Positions 36,307 to 47,818 of a DNA stretch of 64,000 nucleotides are shown here, in pieces; the stretch's first letter is position 1, and every line of letters begins with the position of its first letter. Source of the stretch: Roseomonas sp. AR75 (GTDB lineage: Bacteria; Pseudomonadota; Alphaproteobacteria; Acetobacterales; Acetobacteraceae); NCBI RefSeq assembly GCF_005222815.1, contig NZ_STGB01000001.1, positions 1,240,001 through 1,304,000 on the forward strand, written 5' to 3'. The notes beneath the pieces were generated by a model that saw only the letters and a list, made by a program, of their open reading frames with translations, had not been told where the DNA came from and ran no database searches. The position numbers were made by a program, and so were the translations under genes.

Positions 36307-37310
36307 AGCCGCACCTTCGGATTGAGCGCGGCATAGAGCAGGTCGGCGCAGAAATTCAGCAGCACATAGGTGACGGCGTAGAGCAGCACGGCGGCCTGAA
36401 CCAGCGGGTAGTTTCGGGCGAAGATGCTCTCCACCACGAGCCGTCCGAGGCCGGGCCAGCCGAACACCGTCTCCACGATCATGTTGCCGCCGAGCAGAGA
36501 TCCTGTCTCGATGGCCAGCACCGTCACCGCGGGGATCAGCGCGTTCTTCAGCGCATGCAGGAACAGCACGCGGCGGCGCGACAGGCCCTTGGCCTCGGCG
36601 AACAGCACGTAGTCGGTGGCCAGAACCTCCGCCATCGCGCTGCGGATGACGCGCGCCAGCAGCGCCGCGGTGGGCAGGCCGAGCGTAATGGCCGGCAGCG
36701 CGAGATGCGAGAGGGCCCGCAGGAAGGCATCGGGCCGGCCGGCCGCGAGCGTATCGATCAGCAGGAAGCCCGTGAGACGCGGCACCTCGGCGCCGAAAGG
36801 AATGCGCCCGCCGACCGGAAACCAGCCGAGATGCACGGCGAACAACAGGATCAGCAGGATGCCGAACCAGAAGCCCGGCAACGAGACACCGAACAGCGAA
36901 ATGGCCGACAGCGCCCGGTCCAGCCAGGAATCCCGCTTAACCGCTGCGGCGACGCCGAGCGGCACGGCGACAACGACCGCGACCAGCAGCGCGACGAGTG
37001 TCAACTCGATGGTCGCCGGAAGACGCTCCGCGATCACCTCGAAGACCGGGCGGCGATGGAAGAAGGACAGGCCGAAATCGCCCGTCGCCGCATTGCCGAG
37101 GAATATGGCGAAGCGTTCGATCACGGGGCGGTCGAGCCCGAGGTCGCGGCGCAGCGACGCCGCCTGTTCCTCGGTGGCCCGCTGGTCGGCGAGCATGATC
37201 TCGACAGGGTCGCCCGGCGTCAGCGCCATCATCCCGAAGACGATGACGCTGACGCCGAGCAGGACGATGGGAAGCTGGACGAGCCTTTCGAGAACCCGCG
37301 AAAGACTCAC
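36303..37310 (-). CDS. Peptide-type ABC transporter permease (DppB-like)
   Basis: A 335-residue permease. The N-terminal hydrophobic segment is followed by TPGDPVEIM, typical of DppB/OppB/NikB, and the cytoplasmic loop FAEAKGLSRRRVLFLHALKNA contacts the ATPase. The GTG start at 37310 overlaps the stop of the binding protein (GTGA). It is second in the operon. Confidence 0.93.
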   Translation of the reverse strand: MSLSRVLERLVQLPIVLLGVSVIVFGMMALTPGDPVEIMLADQRATEEQAASLRRDLGLDRPVIERFAIFLGNAATGDFGLSFFHRRPVFEVIAERLPATIELTLVALLVAVVVAVPLGVAAAVKRDSWLDRALSAISLFGVSLPGFWFGILLILLFAVHLGWFPVGGRIPFGAEVPRLTGFLLIDTLAAGRPDAFLRALSHLALPAITLGLPTAALLARVIRSAMAEVLATDYVLFAEAKGLSRRRVLFLHALKNALIPAVTVLAIETGSLLGGNMIVETVFGWPGLGRLVVESIFARNYPLVQAAVLLYAVTYVLLNFCADLLYAALNPKVRL

Positions 37311-38866
37311 CCCGCGATCCGCACCCGGTGCAGGTTGATGCGGCTGTCGGCCTGGGGCTGCCAGCCGGCGATGCGGCGGGAGACGCCATAGATGTCCTGC
37401 GGCAGCCACAGGAAGATCCAGGGCGCCTGCTCGCTGACGATCTGCTGGGCGCGCAGGTAGCCCGCGCGACGCTTCTCCTGGTCCACCTCGGTCTCCGCCG
37501 CATCCAGCAGGCGGTCCACCTCGGCGTTCGAGAAGCCGGCGGAGTTGCCGCGCCCGCCGGTCTTCAGCGTCGGCACCATGATGTCGGAGGGATCGAGCGC
37601 GCCATTGCCCCAGGACGTCAGATACATGTCCCGCTCCTTGCGACGCTCGGCGTTCTGCCACATCGGGCTCAGCACGGCGCCTTCCCACACCTGCGCGCGC
37701 ACGCGAAGCCCGGTGCGGGAGAGCAGCGCGGCGATGGCCTCCGCGATCTCGCGCGTGGCGCCGGTGGTGTCGATGACCATCTCCGTGCCCTGCGCCACGC
37801 CCGCCTCCGCGAGCAGCGCCTTCGCCCGGTCGAGGTTGAAGGCGTATTCGGGCAGGTCCGGGTTGAAGCCGAAGGCATCCGGGCTCATCACGCCGCGCAG
37901 GGGCGTCGCGGTGTTGGCCAGCACGCGGGAGATGATGACGTTCTTGTCGAGCGCATGGTTCAGTGCGCGGCGCACGCGCACGTCGTCGAACGGCTTCTTC
38001 GCCAGGTTCAGCGAGACGAAGAAGGTGCGCGTGCCGTTGACCTTCATCACCTGCGCGTTGCGCGCGGCTTCCACCTGGCGCATCGCGGAAGGCGGCAGGT
38101 CGTTGATGATGTCCACCTCGCCCGCCAGCAGCGCGGCGACGCGGGAGGAGTTCTCGGGCAGGACGCGGAAGATCACGCGGTCCACCTGCGCCGGGCCGGC
38201 CGGCGGGATCTCCGGCGAGCCGCCGTAGTAGTCGGCGAAGCGCTCCATGATGATCGCCTCGCCGCGGCGCCAATCCACCAGCTTGTACGGGCCGCAGCCA
38301 TCGGGGCGGGTCTGCATGCCTTCCTGGCCGACGCGCTGCACCTGGCGGGGATTCACCATCTCCTGGAAGGGCAGCATCGCACGCAGCAACGCCCAGGGCT
38401 CTGCCATGTGCAGGCGCACGGTCCGCGCATCCCGCACGCTCGCATCCTCCACCGGGCCGAGGAGGCTCTTGCGCGGGCTGGTCTGCCCGCCCATGGCGTT
38501 CGGCTTGACCAGGCGCTGGATGTTGAAGGCGATGTCCTCGGCGGTCAGCGGTTCGCCGGAATGAAAGCGGATGCCCTGGCGGATGCGGACGTCATAGGTC
38601 TTCGGATCGACCGCGGTGATGGCCTCGGCAATCTCCGGCTGGATGCGCATCTGCGCATCGCGCGTCAGCAGGCCATCATGCATGTTGCGGATGATCGTCT
38701 CGGTCTCGCGGTTGCGGTGGTTCGCGGGATCGAGGGTCAGCGCATCCTGCGTGAAACCCACGCGCACCTCGCGCGCCGCGCCCTGCGCGGCGCCGCGGCG
38801 CGGCGAAAGAGCGAGAGAGGGCGCGGCGAGCGCGCCGAGAAGGGCCGTGCGGCGTGTGGTTTTCAT
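37307..38866 (-). CDS. Peptide-type ABC transporter substrate-binding protein (family 5)
   Basis: A 519-residue periplasmic binding protein. The signal peptide has a twin-arginine-like TTRRTAL, and the family 5 body includes VRIRQGIRFHSGEPLTAEDIAF-type sequence. ATG 38866 begins at the signal peptide. It heads the operon: binding protein, DppB, DppC, DppD, DppF, C45 hydrolase, sigma-54 activator. Nickel, as expected for some relatives near urease, is possible, but the downstream C45 hydrolase favours a peptide or amide ligand. Confidence 0.9.
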   Translation of the reverse strand: MKTTRRTALLGALAAPSLALSPRRGAAQGAAREVRVGFTQDALTLDPANHRNRETETIIRNMHDGLLTRDAQMRIQPEIAEAITAVDPKTYDVRIRQGIRFHSGEPLTAEDIAFNIQRLVKPNAMGGQTSPRKSLLGPVEDASVRDARTVRLHMAEPWALLRAMLPFQEMVNPRQVQRVGQEGMQTRPDGCGPYKLVDWRRGEAIIMERFADYYGGSPEIPPAGPAQVDRVIFRVLPENSSRVAALLAGEVDIINDLPPSAMRQVEAARNAQVMKVNGTRTFFVSLNLAKKPFDDVRVRRALNHALDKNVIISRVLANTATPLRGVMSPDAFGFNPDLPEYAFNLDRAKALLAEAGVAQGTEMVIDTTGATREIAEAIAALLSRTGLRVRAQVWEGAVLSPMWQNAERRKERDMYLTSWGNGALDPSDIMVPTLKTGGRGNSAGFSNAEVDRLLDAAETEVDQEKRRAGYLRAQQIVSEQAPWIFLWLPQDIYGVSRRIAGWQPQADSRINLHRVRIAG

Positions 38867-38906
38867 TGCGTCGAGCCGTCCCGTTCGTGAAGCCGAACAG
38901 TGGCAC

Positions 38907-38922
38907 AGCAAGCGCCGTGCCG
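38907..38922 (-). promoter_or_regulatory. Strong candidate sigma-54 (-24/-12) promoter of the peptide-importer operon
   Basis: The minus strand reads CGGCACGGCGCTTGCT. It matches the consensus TGGCACG-N4-TTGC(A/T) at 11 of 12 positions, with GG (38921-38920) and GC (38909-38908) exactly 10 bases apart. Transcription would start near 38896, about 30 bases before ATG 38866. The operon itself encodes a sigma-54 activator. Confidence 0.7.
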
Positions 38923-38960
38923 CGGACGGAAAAGGCGCAAAGCCACCTGGCCGGCAGGAT

Positions 38961-39000
38961 GATGCGCGGCCTTCACGCCATGGCGCGAAGGTCGCGCATC
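38961..39000. promoter_or_regulatory. 40-bp near-perfect palindrome, candidate activator-binding site
   Basis: The two 20-base halves, centred on CCATGG (38980/38981), are complementary except at two pairs. The palindrome lies about 65-105 bases upstream of the predicted sigma-54 start, a normal position for an enhancer site. It begins 3 bases after the UreJ stop, so a terminator role is an alternative, but it has no loop and no U-tract. Confidence 0.55.
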
Positions 39001-39002
39001 GA

Positions 39003-39568
39003 TCAGCCCAGGATCAGGGCGATCCCCGCCAGCGCACCGGCGGCACCGGCCAGGCGCGTCACCATCCCCGCGCCCACGCTTTCGCTGCCGCGCGCCAGAG
39101 CCAGGCCGATGCCGTGCAGCGCAGCCGTGGCCAGCAGGAAGCCGATGGCATAGCCAAAGGCACCGCCGACCATTTCCGTGCCATGCGCGTGGCCGTGCAG
39201 CAGGCCGAAGCCGGCCGCCGCCGCCATGGCGACGCCCACCGGCACGCGGGCGGCGATCGTCACGAGACCGCCGAGCACGATCATGGAGGCGAGGATGCCG
39301 TGCTCCACGAGCGGCACCGCGACGCCTTCCATGCCCAGCACGCCGCCCAGCGCCATGCCGCCCAGGAAGGCCACCGGCAGCAGGATCAGCGCGCGCCCGC
39401 CCAGCACGCCGGCCCAGAGGCCGACGGCCACCATGGCGACCACATGATCAAGCCCGCCCAGGGGATGCAGCAGGCCCGCGACGAGGCCATGCGCGCCGTC
39501 CGCGCCGGCATGCGCCAACGCCGGCAGCGGCAGCAGCAGCGCCGCGACGACAAGACATGCCGCGCGCA

Positions 39569-39569
<1 letters not shown>
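39003..39569 (-). CDS. ureJ: HupE/UreJ-family nickel/cobalt permease-like protein
   Basis: A 188-residue membrane protein of the HupE/UreJ family. It has a signal-like N-terminus ending ALAHA, then HPLGGLDH (the conserved metal-binding motif) and about six hydrophobic segments. It likely supplies nickel for urease. The ATG at 39569 shares its A with the ureG stop (TGATG); a GTG at 39572 would add one residue. It is the last gene of the urease operon. Confidence 0.88.
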
Positions 39570-40248
<679 letters not shown>

Positions 40249-40252
<4 letters not shown>

Positions 40253-40953
40253 GATCTGAACAGCCTCGTATACTGCGTCTCGTGACGCATGGAGAAAAGG
40301 TCGATGGCAATGGCCGCGCTGCCGAGCGTATCCGCGTCCTCGACGGACAGCGCCGTTTCGGTGGCCGCCGCGATGGCCGGCAGCAGCGCGGCCGTCGCGA
40401 TCTGCCCGTCGGTCTGGCCGAGCGGCACCAGGCGGACGCCGGCCGAGACGATGTTCGCGGCGAAGGCGTTCAGCCAGCCGAAGCAGGCCTCGCGCAGCGG
40501 CATGTCGTGCCATGCTGACGCAGCGCCGAAGGCCACGGCATGCGTCAGGCGCCCTGCATGGCGCGTGGCGAAGGCGGAGAAGCGCGCCTCCGGCCATGCC
40601 TTCGCCGTGACCGTGGCGAAGGCGGCGCCGGGCTGCATCGCCTCCAGCGCGAGTTCCGCCGTGCCGCGCCAAGCCGCGCCGAGATCGACGATGTCGTCCA
40701 GCGCCGCCACGTCGCCGGCCGCGGCGGCGCGCCACGCCAGCGCCAGCAGGCCGGCATCCACCGCGCCGGCGCCGTGCCGTATCGCGGCCTCGACATAGGC
40801 GACGAGGTCCTCGCGCCGCGCTACCGCGCCGTCCTCCACCGCGGCCTCGAGTCCATGGCTGTAGGAGAAGGCGCCGACCGGATATGCCGGCGACAGCCAC
40901 GCCATCAGCCGCGCGAGCGCGGCGTCAGTGGTGATGGTCGTGGTCGCAGCCAT
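40249..40953 (-). CDS. ureF: Urease accessory protein UreF
   Basis: A 234-residue helical chaperone that acts with UreD and UreG in activation. The family hallmarks are [17 protein letters not shown] near the start and [14 protein letters not shown] at the C-terminus, the UreG-contact tail. The only suitable start is ATG 40953, 29 bases inside the ureE end, so the first nine residues (MAATTTITT) come from the shifted frame of the UreE histidine codons. Confidence 0.92.
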
Positions 40954-41485
40954 CGTGGTGGTGATGATCGTGCGTGTGGTGATGGTCGTGGGGATGATCG
41001 TGGTGGTGATGCCCGTGCGGATGGCCGGGCGCGCGGTTGTGCTCGCCATACGCGCCGCCTTCGGGATTGAAGGGCGCGTCCACGCTGCGCACCGTGGCAC
41101 CCAGCCCTTCCAGCATGCGCAGGATGACGTGGTCGTGCCGGATCAGGATGCGCGTCGACGCGATCTCCGCCGGCAGGTGGCGGTTGCCGAGATGCCAGGC
41201 CAGGCGCAGCAGATGCTGCGGATCCTGCGCCGTCACCTCCACCAGCGGCTCCGGCGCCGCCTTCACGCGCACGAAGCCGCCGGAGGCGAGCGCAAGCCCG
41301 TCGCCGTCACGCAGCACCTGCGCCTCCGGCAGGTCGAGCAGGAAGGCGAGGCCCCCTTCCCCGGTGTAGAGCTTGCGGCGGCGGAAGCGGTCGTCGAAAT
41401 CCACCATCACGGTGTCGCGCGTCTCCGCCTCGGGCCAGGCGCCAGCGGCAGCGACGGCCGTGGCGCGCGGGATGCTTTCCTCCAT
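40925..41485 (-). CDS. ureE: Urease accessory nickel metallochaperone UreE
   Basis: A 186-residue nickel carrier. The N-terminal domain contains [15 protein letters not shown], the central metal domain has the conserved LGNRHLP and RHDHVI segments, and the last 37 residues are a histidine- and aspartate-rich tail (roughly half His) that can store nickel. It starts 8 bases after ureC and overlaps ureF. Confidence 0.95.
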   Translation of the reverse strand: MEESIPRATAVAAAGAWPEAETRDTVMVDFDDRFRRRKLYTGEGGLAFLLDLPEAQVLRDGDGLALASGGFVRVKAAPEPLVEVTAQDPQHLLRLAWHLGNRHLPAEIASTRILIRHDHVILRMLEGLGATVRSVDAPFNPEGGAYGEHNRAPGHPHGHHHHDHPHDHHHTHDHHHHDGCDHDHHH

Positions 41486-41493
41486 GATGCTCC

Positions 41494-43205
<1,712 letters not shown>

Positions 43206-43206
<1 letters not shown>

Positions 43207-43511
43207 CAGACCTTCCCCTCCGTCTCGCCGCGGAAGCCGTGCACGATGCGCGCGCCCGCATAGGGCACCAGCCGCACCCTTCGCGTCTGCCCCGGCTCGA
43301 AGCGCACCGCCGTGCCGGCGGCGATGTCCAGCCGCTTGCCCCGCGCCTGCGCGCGGTCGAAGTCGAGCGCCGGGTTGGTCTCCGCGAAATGGTAATGACT
43401 GCCGACCTGCACCGGGCGGTCGCCAGTGTTGGCGACCTCAAGCTCCGTCACCGGCCGGCCGGCATTCAGCTCGATCTCCCCATCGGCGGGGAACAGCTCG
43501 CCCGGGATCAT
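43206..43511 (-). CDS. ureB: Urease subunit beta
   Basis: A 101-residue structural subunit. The family pattern is seen in MIPGELFP at the start, [19 protein letters not shown] in the middle and RFEPGQ near the end. It has the separate-gene form typical of alphaproteobacteria, overlapping ureA upstream and ureC downstream. Confidence 0.96.
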
Positions 43512-43810
43512 CGGATCGGCTCATGCACGGTGACGAGCTTCGTGCCGTCGGGGAAGGTCGCCTCCACCTGGATCTCGTGGATCATCTCGGCCACGCCCTC
43601 CATGACCTGCGCACGGGTGATCACCTTCGCACCGTCCCGCATCAGCTCGGCGACGCTGCGGCCATCCCGCGCGCCCTCCACCACGAAGTCGGTGATCAGG
43701 GCGATCGCCTCCGGATGGTTGAGCTTCACGCCGCGCTCCAGCCGGCGGCGCGCGACCATGGCGGCCATCGCGACCAGCAGCTTGTCCTTCTCCCGCGGAG
43801 TCAGGTTCAT
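43508..43810 (-). CDS. ureA: Urease subunit gamma
   Basis: A 100-residue subunit. It begins [12 protein letters not shown] and has the conserved [10 protein letters not shown] and [16 protein letters not shown] segments. ATG 43810 gives the exact family length (100). It overlaps ureB by ATGA and follows ureD by 43 bases. Confidence 0.96.
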   Translation of the reverse strand: MNLTPREKDKLLVAMAAMVARRRLERGVKLNHPEAIALITDFVVEGARDGRSVAELMRDGAKVITRAQVMEGVAEMIHEIQVEATFPDGTKLVTVHEPIR

Positions 43811-43853
43811 CGCGTGCCCTCGATCGTTCCGTCCGACAATGGCGCAGGAGGCA

Positions 43854-44666
43854 TCATGTGCGCCAGAGCCTCGGCAGCCGCGCCGGATGACCCAGCGCCG
43901 CCTGGCGCAACCGGCAGATCGCTTCCCCGAGCGAAGTCCGCACCGCGCTGGCCTCCCCGAGCCAGCGCGCAACCAGCAGCCCCGGCGCCACCATGCTGGC
44001 GGCGCCGGCGGAGAGATCGCGGGCGAGGGTGCGATGGGTGTCGGCATCGGGCGCGGCGAGCAGCAAGGTGGCCGCGGCCGTGGCGCCGGCCAGGCCGAAC
44101 CGGCCGGCCGCCGCGACGGGATCGTCCAACCGCAGCGCATCGGCCCAGATCAGCCGGCCGGCGCTTCGGACGCGCCACGAGTCGAGCAGAGCGCCCCGGC
44201 TGAACCGCTCGCCATGCGCCACACGTCCGAACGCCACCATCTCCGCCGCAAGCAGACGGCTGCCGTCTTCAACGTGCAGCGAAAGCCGCCGGTCGAGCCG
44301 TGCGGCGTCAAACAGGATGGTCTCCTGCGGCAGCCATTCGCCGATGGCGCCCGGCGCGAGCGTCACCCGGCTGCGGATGAGGGTGGCAGCGCCGAGGCTG
44401 CGATAGACCTTCTCGGCCGCCGGTGTGGTGGCGGTGAAGGCGGCGCGGGGCCCCAGCCCGAGCGCGATGTCGAGGCTGTCGCCACCGGCAAGGCCGCCCG
44501 CGACGTTCACCAGCGCGCCGGATCTCGGCTCGTCCGATTCCGCGTCGGGGAACAGCCAGCGCAGCGGCGCCGCCTGGAACAGGTCGGCGATGCGCGCGCC
44601 GCCGGGCGCGTGGTTCACATGCAGCACGGCGCGCCCATGGGCACGCTGATGGGTTGGCGTCGGCAT
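43854..44666 (-). CDS. ureD: Urease accessory protein UreD
   Basis: A 270-residue scaffold protein for the urease activation complex. Typical segments are [21 protein letters not shown] and [12 protein letters not shown] 44666 has GGGA upstream; ATG 44681 would add five residues. It is the first gene of the urease operon and divergent from urtA over 296 bases. Confidence 0.9.
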   Translation of the reverse strand: MPTPTHQRAHGRAVLHVNHAPGGARIADLFQAAPLRWLFPDAESDEPRSGALVNVAGGLAGGDSLDIALGLGPRAAFTATTPAAEKVYRSLGAATLIRSRVTLAPGAIGEWLPQETILFDAARLDRRLSLHVEDGSRLLAAEMVAFGRVAHGERFSRGALLDSWRVRSAGRLIWADALRLDDPVAAAGRFGLAGATAAATLLLAAPDADTHRTLARDLSAGAASMVAPGLLVARWLGEASAVRTSLGEAICRLRQAALGHPARLPRLWRT

Positions 44667-44869
44667 CGCGTCCCGAGGCATCGCGGCATGGATCGCACGC
44701 CGCGCGCGGCGTGGAAACTGCCGCAGCGGAAGGCGACGCGGCGCGAGGATGCTCCGCCTGCCCGCGAAACCGGCAGGCCGGCGGCAGAATCGGGCAGCGG
44801 ACGCACGCGAAGCAGGCAGATGCGGGGCGCGGCAGCCGGGTTGGGCGCCCGAAGGCCTGTCTGCGGCTG

Positions 44870-44885
44870 TGGCATGCATTTCGCT
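44870..44885 (+). promoter_or_regulatory. Weaker candidate sigma-54 promoter of urtABCDE
   Basis: The plus strand reads TGGCATGCATTTCGCT, matching the -24/-12 consensus at 10 of 12 positions with 10 bases between GG and GC. It lies 78 bases before urtA. Sigma-54/NtrC control would fit nitrogen-regulated urea uptake. The rest of the 296-base ureD-urtA spacer shows no gene or other clear signal. Confidence 0.4.
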
Positions 44886-44962
44886 GTCGTTCTCATGGCG
44901 CAGAGGCTTGCGCGGAGTCCCGCGCGCCCTGCGCGGCGTGCCCCAGAGGAGGCGAGACCGAC

Positions 44963-46207
44963 ATGAACCAATCCGTCAGGATGACGCGGCGCGCGGCGCT
45001 GGCCGGCCTGGCCGGCGCGATCGCGGCACCGGGCATCAGGCCGTCCATGGCGCAGTCTGCGCCGATCAAGGTGGGCGTGCTGCATTCGCTGTCCGGCACG
45101 ATGGCGATCAGCGAGACCGCGCTGCGCGACACCGTGCTGATGATGGTGGAGCACCAGAACAGCAAGGGCGGCCTGCTCGGCCGGCGCCTGGAGGCGGTGG
45201 TGGTGGACCCCGCCTCAAACTGGCCGCTGTTCGCCGAGAAGGCGCGCGAACTGCTGCAGGTGCACCGGGTGGATGTGACCTATGGCTGCTGGACCTCGGT
45301 GTCGCGCAAATCCGTGCTGCCGGTGTTCGAGGAGCTGAACGGCATGCTGTTCTACCCCGTCCAGTACGAGGGCGAGGAGGAGAGCAAGAACATCTTCTAC
45401 ACCGGCGCCGCGCCGAACCAGCAGGCGATCCCGGCGGTGGAATACCTGATGTCGGCGGATGGCGGCGGCGCGACCCGCATCGCCCTGCTCGGCACCGACT
45501 ATGTCTATCCGCGGACCACCAACCGCATCCTGCGCGGCTTCCTGAACTCCAAGGGCATCGGCAACGCCGACATCATGGAGGAATACACCCCGTTCGGGCA
45601 CAGCGACTGGCAGGGCATCGTGGCGCGCGTGAAGCGCTTCGCCAGCGAGGGCAAGAAGACCGCGATCGTGTCCACCATCAACGGCGACGCGAACGTCCCC
45701 TTCTACCGCGAGCTCGGCAACCAGGGCATCACCGCCACCGACATCCCCTGCGTGGCCTTCAGCGTGGGCGAGGAGGAGCTGGCCGGCATCGACACCCGCC
45801 CGCTGGTCGGCCACCTGGCAGCCTGGAACTACTTCATGAGCGTGGAGAGCCCGGCCAACACCGTCTTCAAGAACCTCTGGCAGGCCTACATCAAGAACCC
45901 GCGGCGCGTGACCAACGACCCGATGGAGGCCACCTACACCGGCTTCAACATGTGGGCGCAGGCGGTCACCCAGGCGCGCACCACCGCGGTGGATGCGGTG
46001 CGGACGGCGATGATCGGCCAGAAGTTCGATGCGCCCTGCGGCTACACCGAGGAGATGCTGCCCAACCACCACCTGTCGAAGCCGGTGATGATCGGCGAGA
46101 TCGAGGCGAACGGGCAGTTCAACGTGGTGTGGAAGACGCCGACGGTAGTGCCGGCGGAGAACTGGTCGCAGTTCATTCCCGAGAACGCCAACCGTCGCCG
46201 CGGCTGA
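44963..46207 (+). CDS. urtA: Urea ABC transporter substrate-binding protein
   Basis: A 414-residue periplasmic urea-binding protein. A twin-arginine-like signal (MTRRAAL) is followed by IKVGVLHSLSGTMAISE, diagnostic of UrtA, then YGCWTSVSRKSVLPV and FYPVQYEGEE. A strong AGAGGAGG ribosome site precedes the ATG. It heads urtABCDE, opposite to the urease operon. Confidence 0.96.
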   Translation: MNQSVRMTRRAALAGLAGAIAAPGIRPSMAQSAPIKVGVLHSLSGTMAISETALRDTVLMMVEHQNSKGGLLGRRLEAVVVDPASNWPLFAEKARELLQVHRVDVTYGCWTSVSRKSVLPVFEELNGMLFYPVQYEGEEESKNIFYTGAAPNQQAIPAVEYLMSADGGGATRIALLGTDYVYPRTTNRILRGFLNSKGIGNADIMEEYTPFGHSDWQGIVARVKRFASEGKKTAIVSTINGDANVPFYRELGNQGITATDIPCVAFSVGEEELAGIDTRPLVGHLAAWNYFMSVESPANTVFKNLWQAYIKNPRRVTNDPMEATYTGFNMWAQAVTQARTTAVDAVRTAMIGQKFDAPCGYTEEMLPNHHLSKPVMIGEIEANGQFNVVWKTPTVVPAENWSQFIPENANRRRG

Positions 46208-46212
46208 GCGAC

Positions 46213-46238
46213 GCGGGCGGGGCCCCGGCCCCGCCCGC
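46213..46238 (+). promoter_or_regulatory. 12-bp perfect hairpin between urtA and urtB
   Basis: GCGGGCGGGGCC (46213-46224) pairs perfectly with GGCCCCGCCCGC (46227-46238). It lies 5 bases after the urtA stop and 8 before the urtB ATG. It could protect urtA mRNA or attenuate transcription, giving more binding protein than permease. Confidence 0.5.
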
Positions 46239-46246
46239 ATTTGCCC

Positions 46247-47818
46247 ATGGCACGCATCCTCCTTCTCCTCCTGCTCGTCGCGCTGGCGCAGCCCGCTCGG
46301 GCGCAGGACGGCTTCGTGGCGGCCCTGCCGGGGCTTGCCGGAAATTTCACGGCGCAGGCCGAGGCGGTGGAGCGGCTTGGCGCGCTCGGCGATCCGCGCG
46401 CCCTGCCGGTCCTGCGCGCCCTGGCTGACGGCCGCCTGCTGCGCGGGCCGGACGGCACGCTGCTGGTCCGCGAGGGCGACGCGCTGACCGATGCCGCGAC
46501 CGGCGCGCGCGTGGCGGCGCCGCCGGCGGAGCCCGGGCGCATCGGCATCAACAACCGCGTCCGCGTCGCCCTGCGCGGCGCGCTCGGCCGCCTGCAGATC
46601 GTCTCGCCGGACCCGGCAGAGCGCCTGGCGGCCGCCGAGGGCATCTTCCGCATGCGCAGCGCCGAGAACGTGGCGCTGCTGGAAGCCGCGCTGGCACGCG
46701 AGACGCTGCCGCGCATCCGGGAGCGGATCGAGCTGGCGCTCGCGGGTTCCCGCCTCGCCTCCGACGACGCGGAGGCGAAGCGTGCCGGCATTGCCGCGCT
46801 CGGCGCCTCCGGCTCGGCCGAGGCACGGTCCATGCTGCTCGAAGCGCGTGCGGCCAATGCCGCCCTGCTGCCGGAGATCGAGGCCGCGGTGGCCGCCATC
46901 GACCGGAGCCTGGCCGTGCGCCAAGCCGCCGAGACGCTGTTCCAGGGCCTCTCGCTCGGCTCCGTGCTGCTGCTGGCGGCGCTCGGCCTCGCGGTGACCT
47001 TCGGCGTCATGGGCGTGATCAACATGGCGCATGGCGAGTTCGTCATGCTCGGCGCCTACACCACCGTGGTCGTGCAGGAGCTGACGCGCGGCATTCCCTG
47101 GCTGGCGCCCTGGGCGCTGCCGCTCGCGGTGCCCGCGGCCTTCCTGGTGACCGCGCTGATCGGCGCGGCGATGGAGCGCGGACTGATCCGGCACCTCTAT
47201 GGCCGACCGCTGGAGACGCTGCTGCTGACCTTCGGCGTCGGCATGATGATCCAGCAGGCGGTGCGGCTGGTGTTCGGCGCGCAGAACAGGGAGGTGATCA
47301 GCCCCGCCTGGATGCAGGGCACGCTGATGCTGCCGGGCGACATCGCCGTGACGCAGAACCGACTTTGGATCCTGGCCTTCAGCCTGGTGGTGCTGGGTCT
47401 CGTGGTCGCCGCGATCCGCTTCACGCGATTCGGGCTGGAGATGCGCGCCGTGACGCAGCGGCGCGCCATCGCCTCCTCCATGGGCATCCGAACGGGGCGC
47501 GTCGATGCGTTGACCTTCGCGTTCGGCTCTGGCATCGCCGGCATCGCCGGCGTGGCGCTCAGCCAGATCGACAACGTCTCGCCGAACCTCGGCACCGGCT
47601 ACATCATCGACAGCTTCCTGGTGGTGGTGTTCGGCGGCGTCGGCAGCCTGGCGGGCACGCTGATCGCGGCCTTCGGCCTCGGCGTCATCAACAAGATCCT
47701 GGAGCCCTGGGCCGGCGCCGTGCTTGCCAAGGTCTTCGTGCTGGTGGCCGTGATGGTCTTCATCCAGCGCCGCCCGCGCGGCCTGTTCCCGCAGAAGGGA
47801 CGGGCGGCGGAAGCATGA
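46247..47818 (+). CDS. urtB: Urea ABC transporter permease UrtB
   Basis: A 523-residue branched-chain-type permease. A signal sequence and about 200 residues of periplasmic helical repeats (RIRERIELAL and similar) precede the permease domain that starts near residue 235 (TLFQGLSLGS). This long N-terminus is normal for UrtB. MAHGEFVMLGAY and FGGVGSLAGTL are permease motifs. ATG 46247 is preferred over TTG 46241. It overlaps urtC by ATGA. Confidence 0.95.
   Translation: MARILLLLLLVALAQPARAQDGFVAALPGLAGNFTAQAEAVERLGALGDPRALPVLRALADGRLLRGPDGTLLVREGDALTDAATGARVAAPPAEPGRIGINNRVRVALRGALGRLQIVSPDPAERLAAAEGIFRMRSAENVALLEAALARETLPRIRERIELALAGSRLASDDAEAKRAGIAALGASGSAEARSMLLEARAANAALLPEIEAAVAAIDRSLAVRQAAETLFQGLSLGSVLLLAALGLAVTFGVMGVINMAHGEFVMLGAYTTVVVQELTRGIPWLAPWALPLAVPAAFLVTALIGAAMERGLIRHLYGRPLETLLLTFGVGMMIQQAVRLVFGAQNREVISPAWMQGTLMLPGDIAVTQNRLWILAFSLVVLGLVVAAIRFTRFGLEMRAVTQRRAIASSMGIRTGRVDALTFAFGSGIAGIAGVALSQIDNVSPNLGTGYIIDSFLVVVFGGVGSLAGTLIAAFGLGVINKILEPWAGAVLAKVFVLVAVMVFIQRRPRGLFPQKGRAAEA

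Noticed and set aside
38901..38916. A plus-strand GG-N10-GC sequence overlapping the minus-strand sigma-54 site
   Set aside because: It lacks TTGC and would direct transcription antisense into ureJ; the minus-strand match is far better.
45215..47194. A 659-codon minus-strand open frame opposite urtA and urtB
   Set aside because: Antisense shadow of urtA/urtB, with no family motif.
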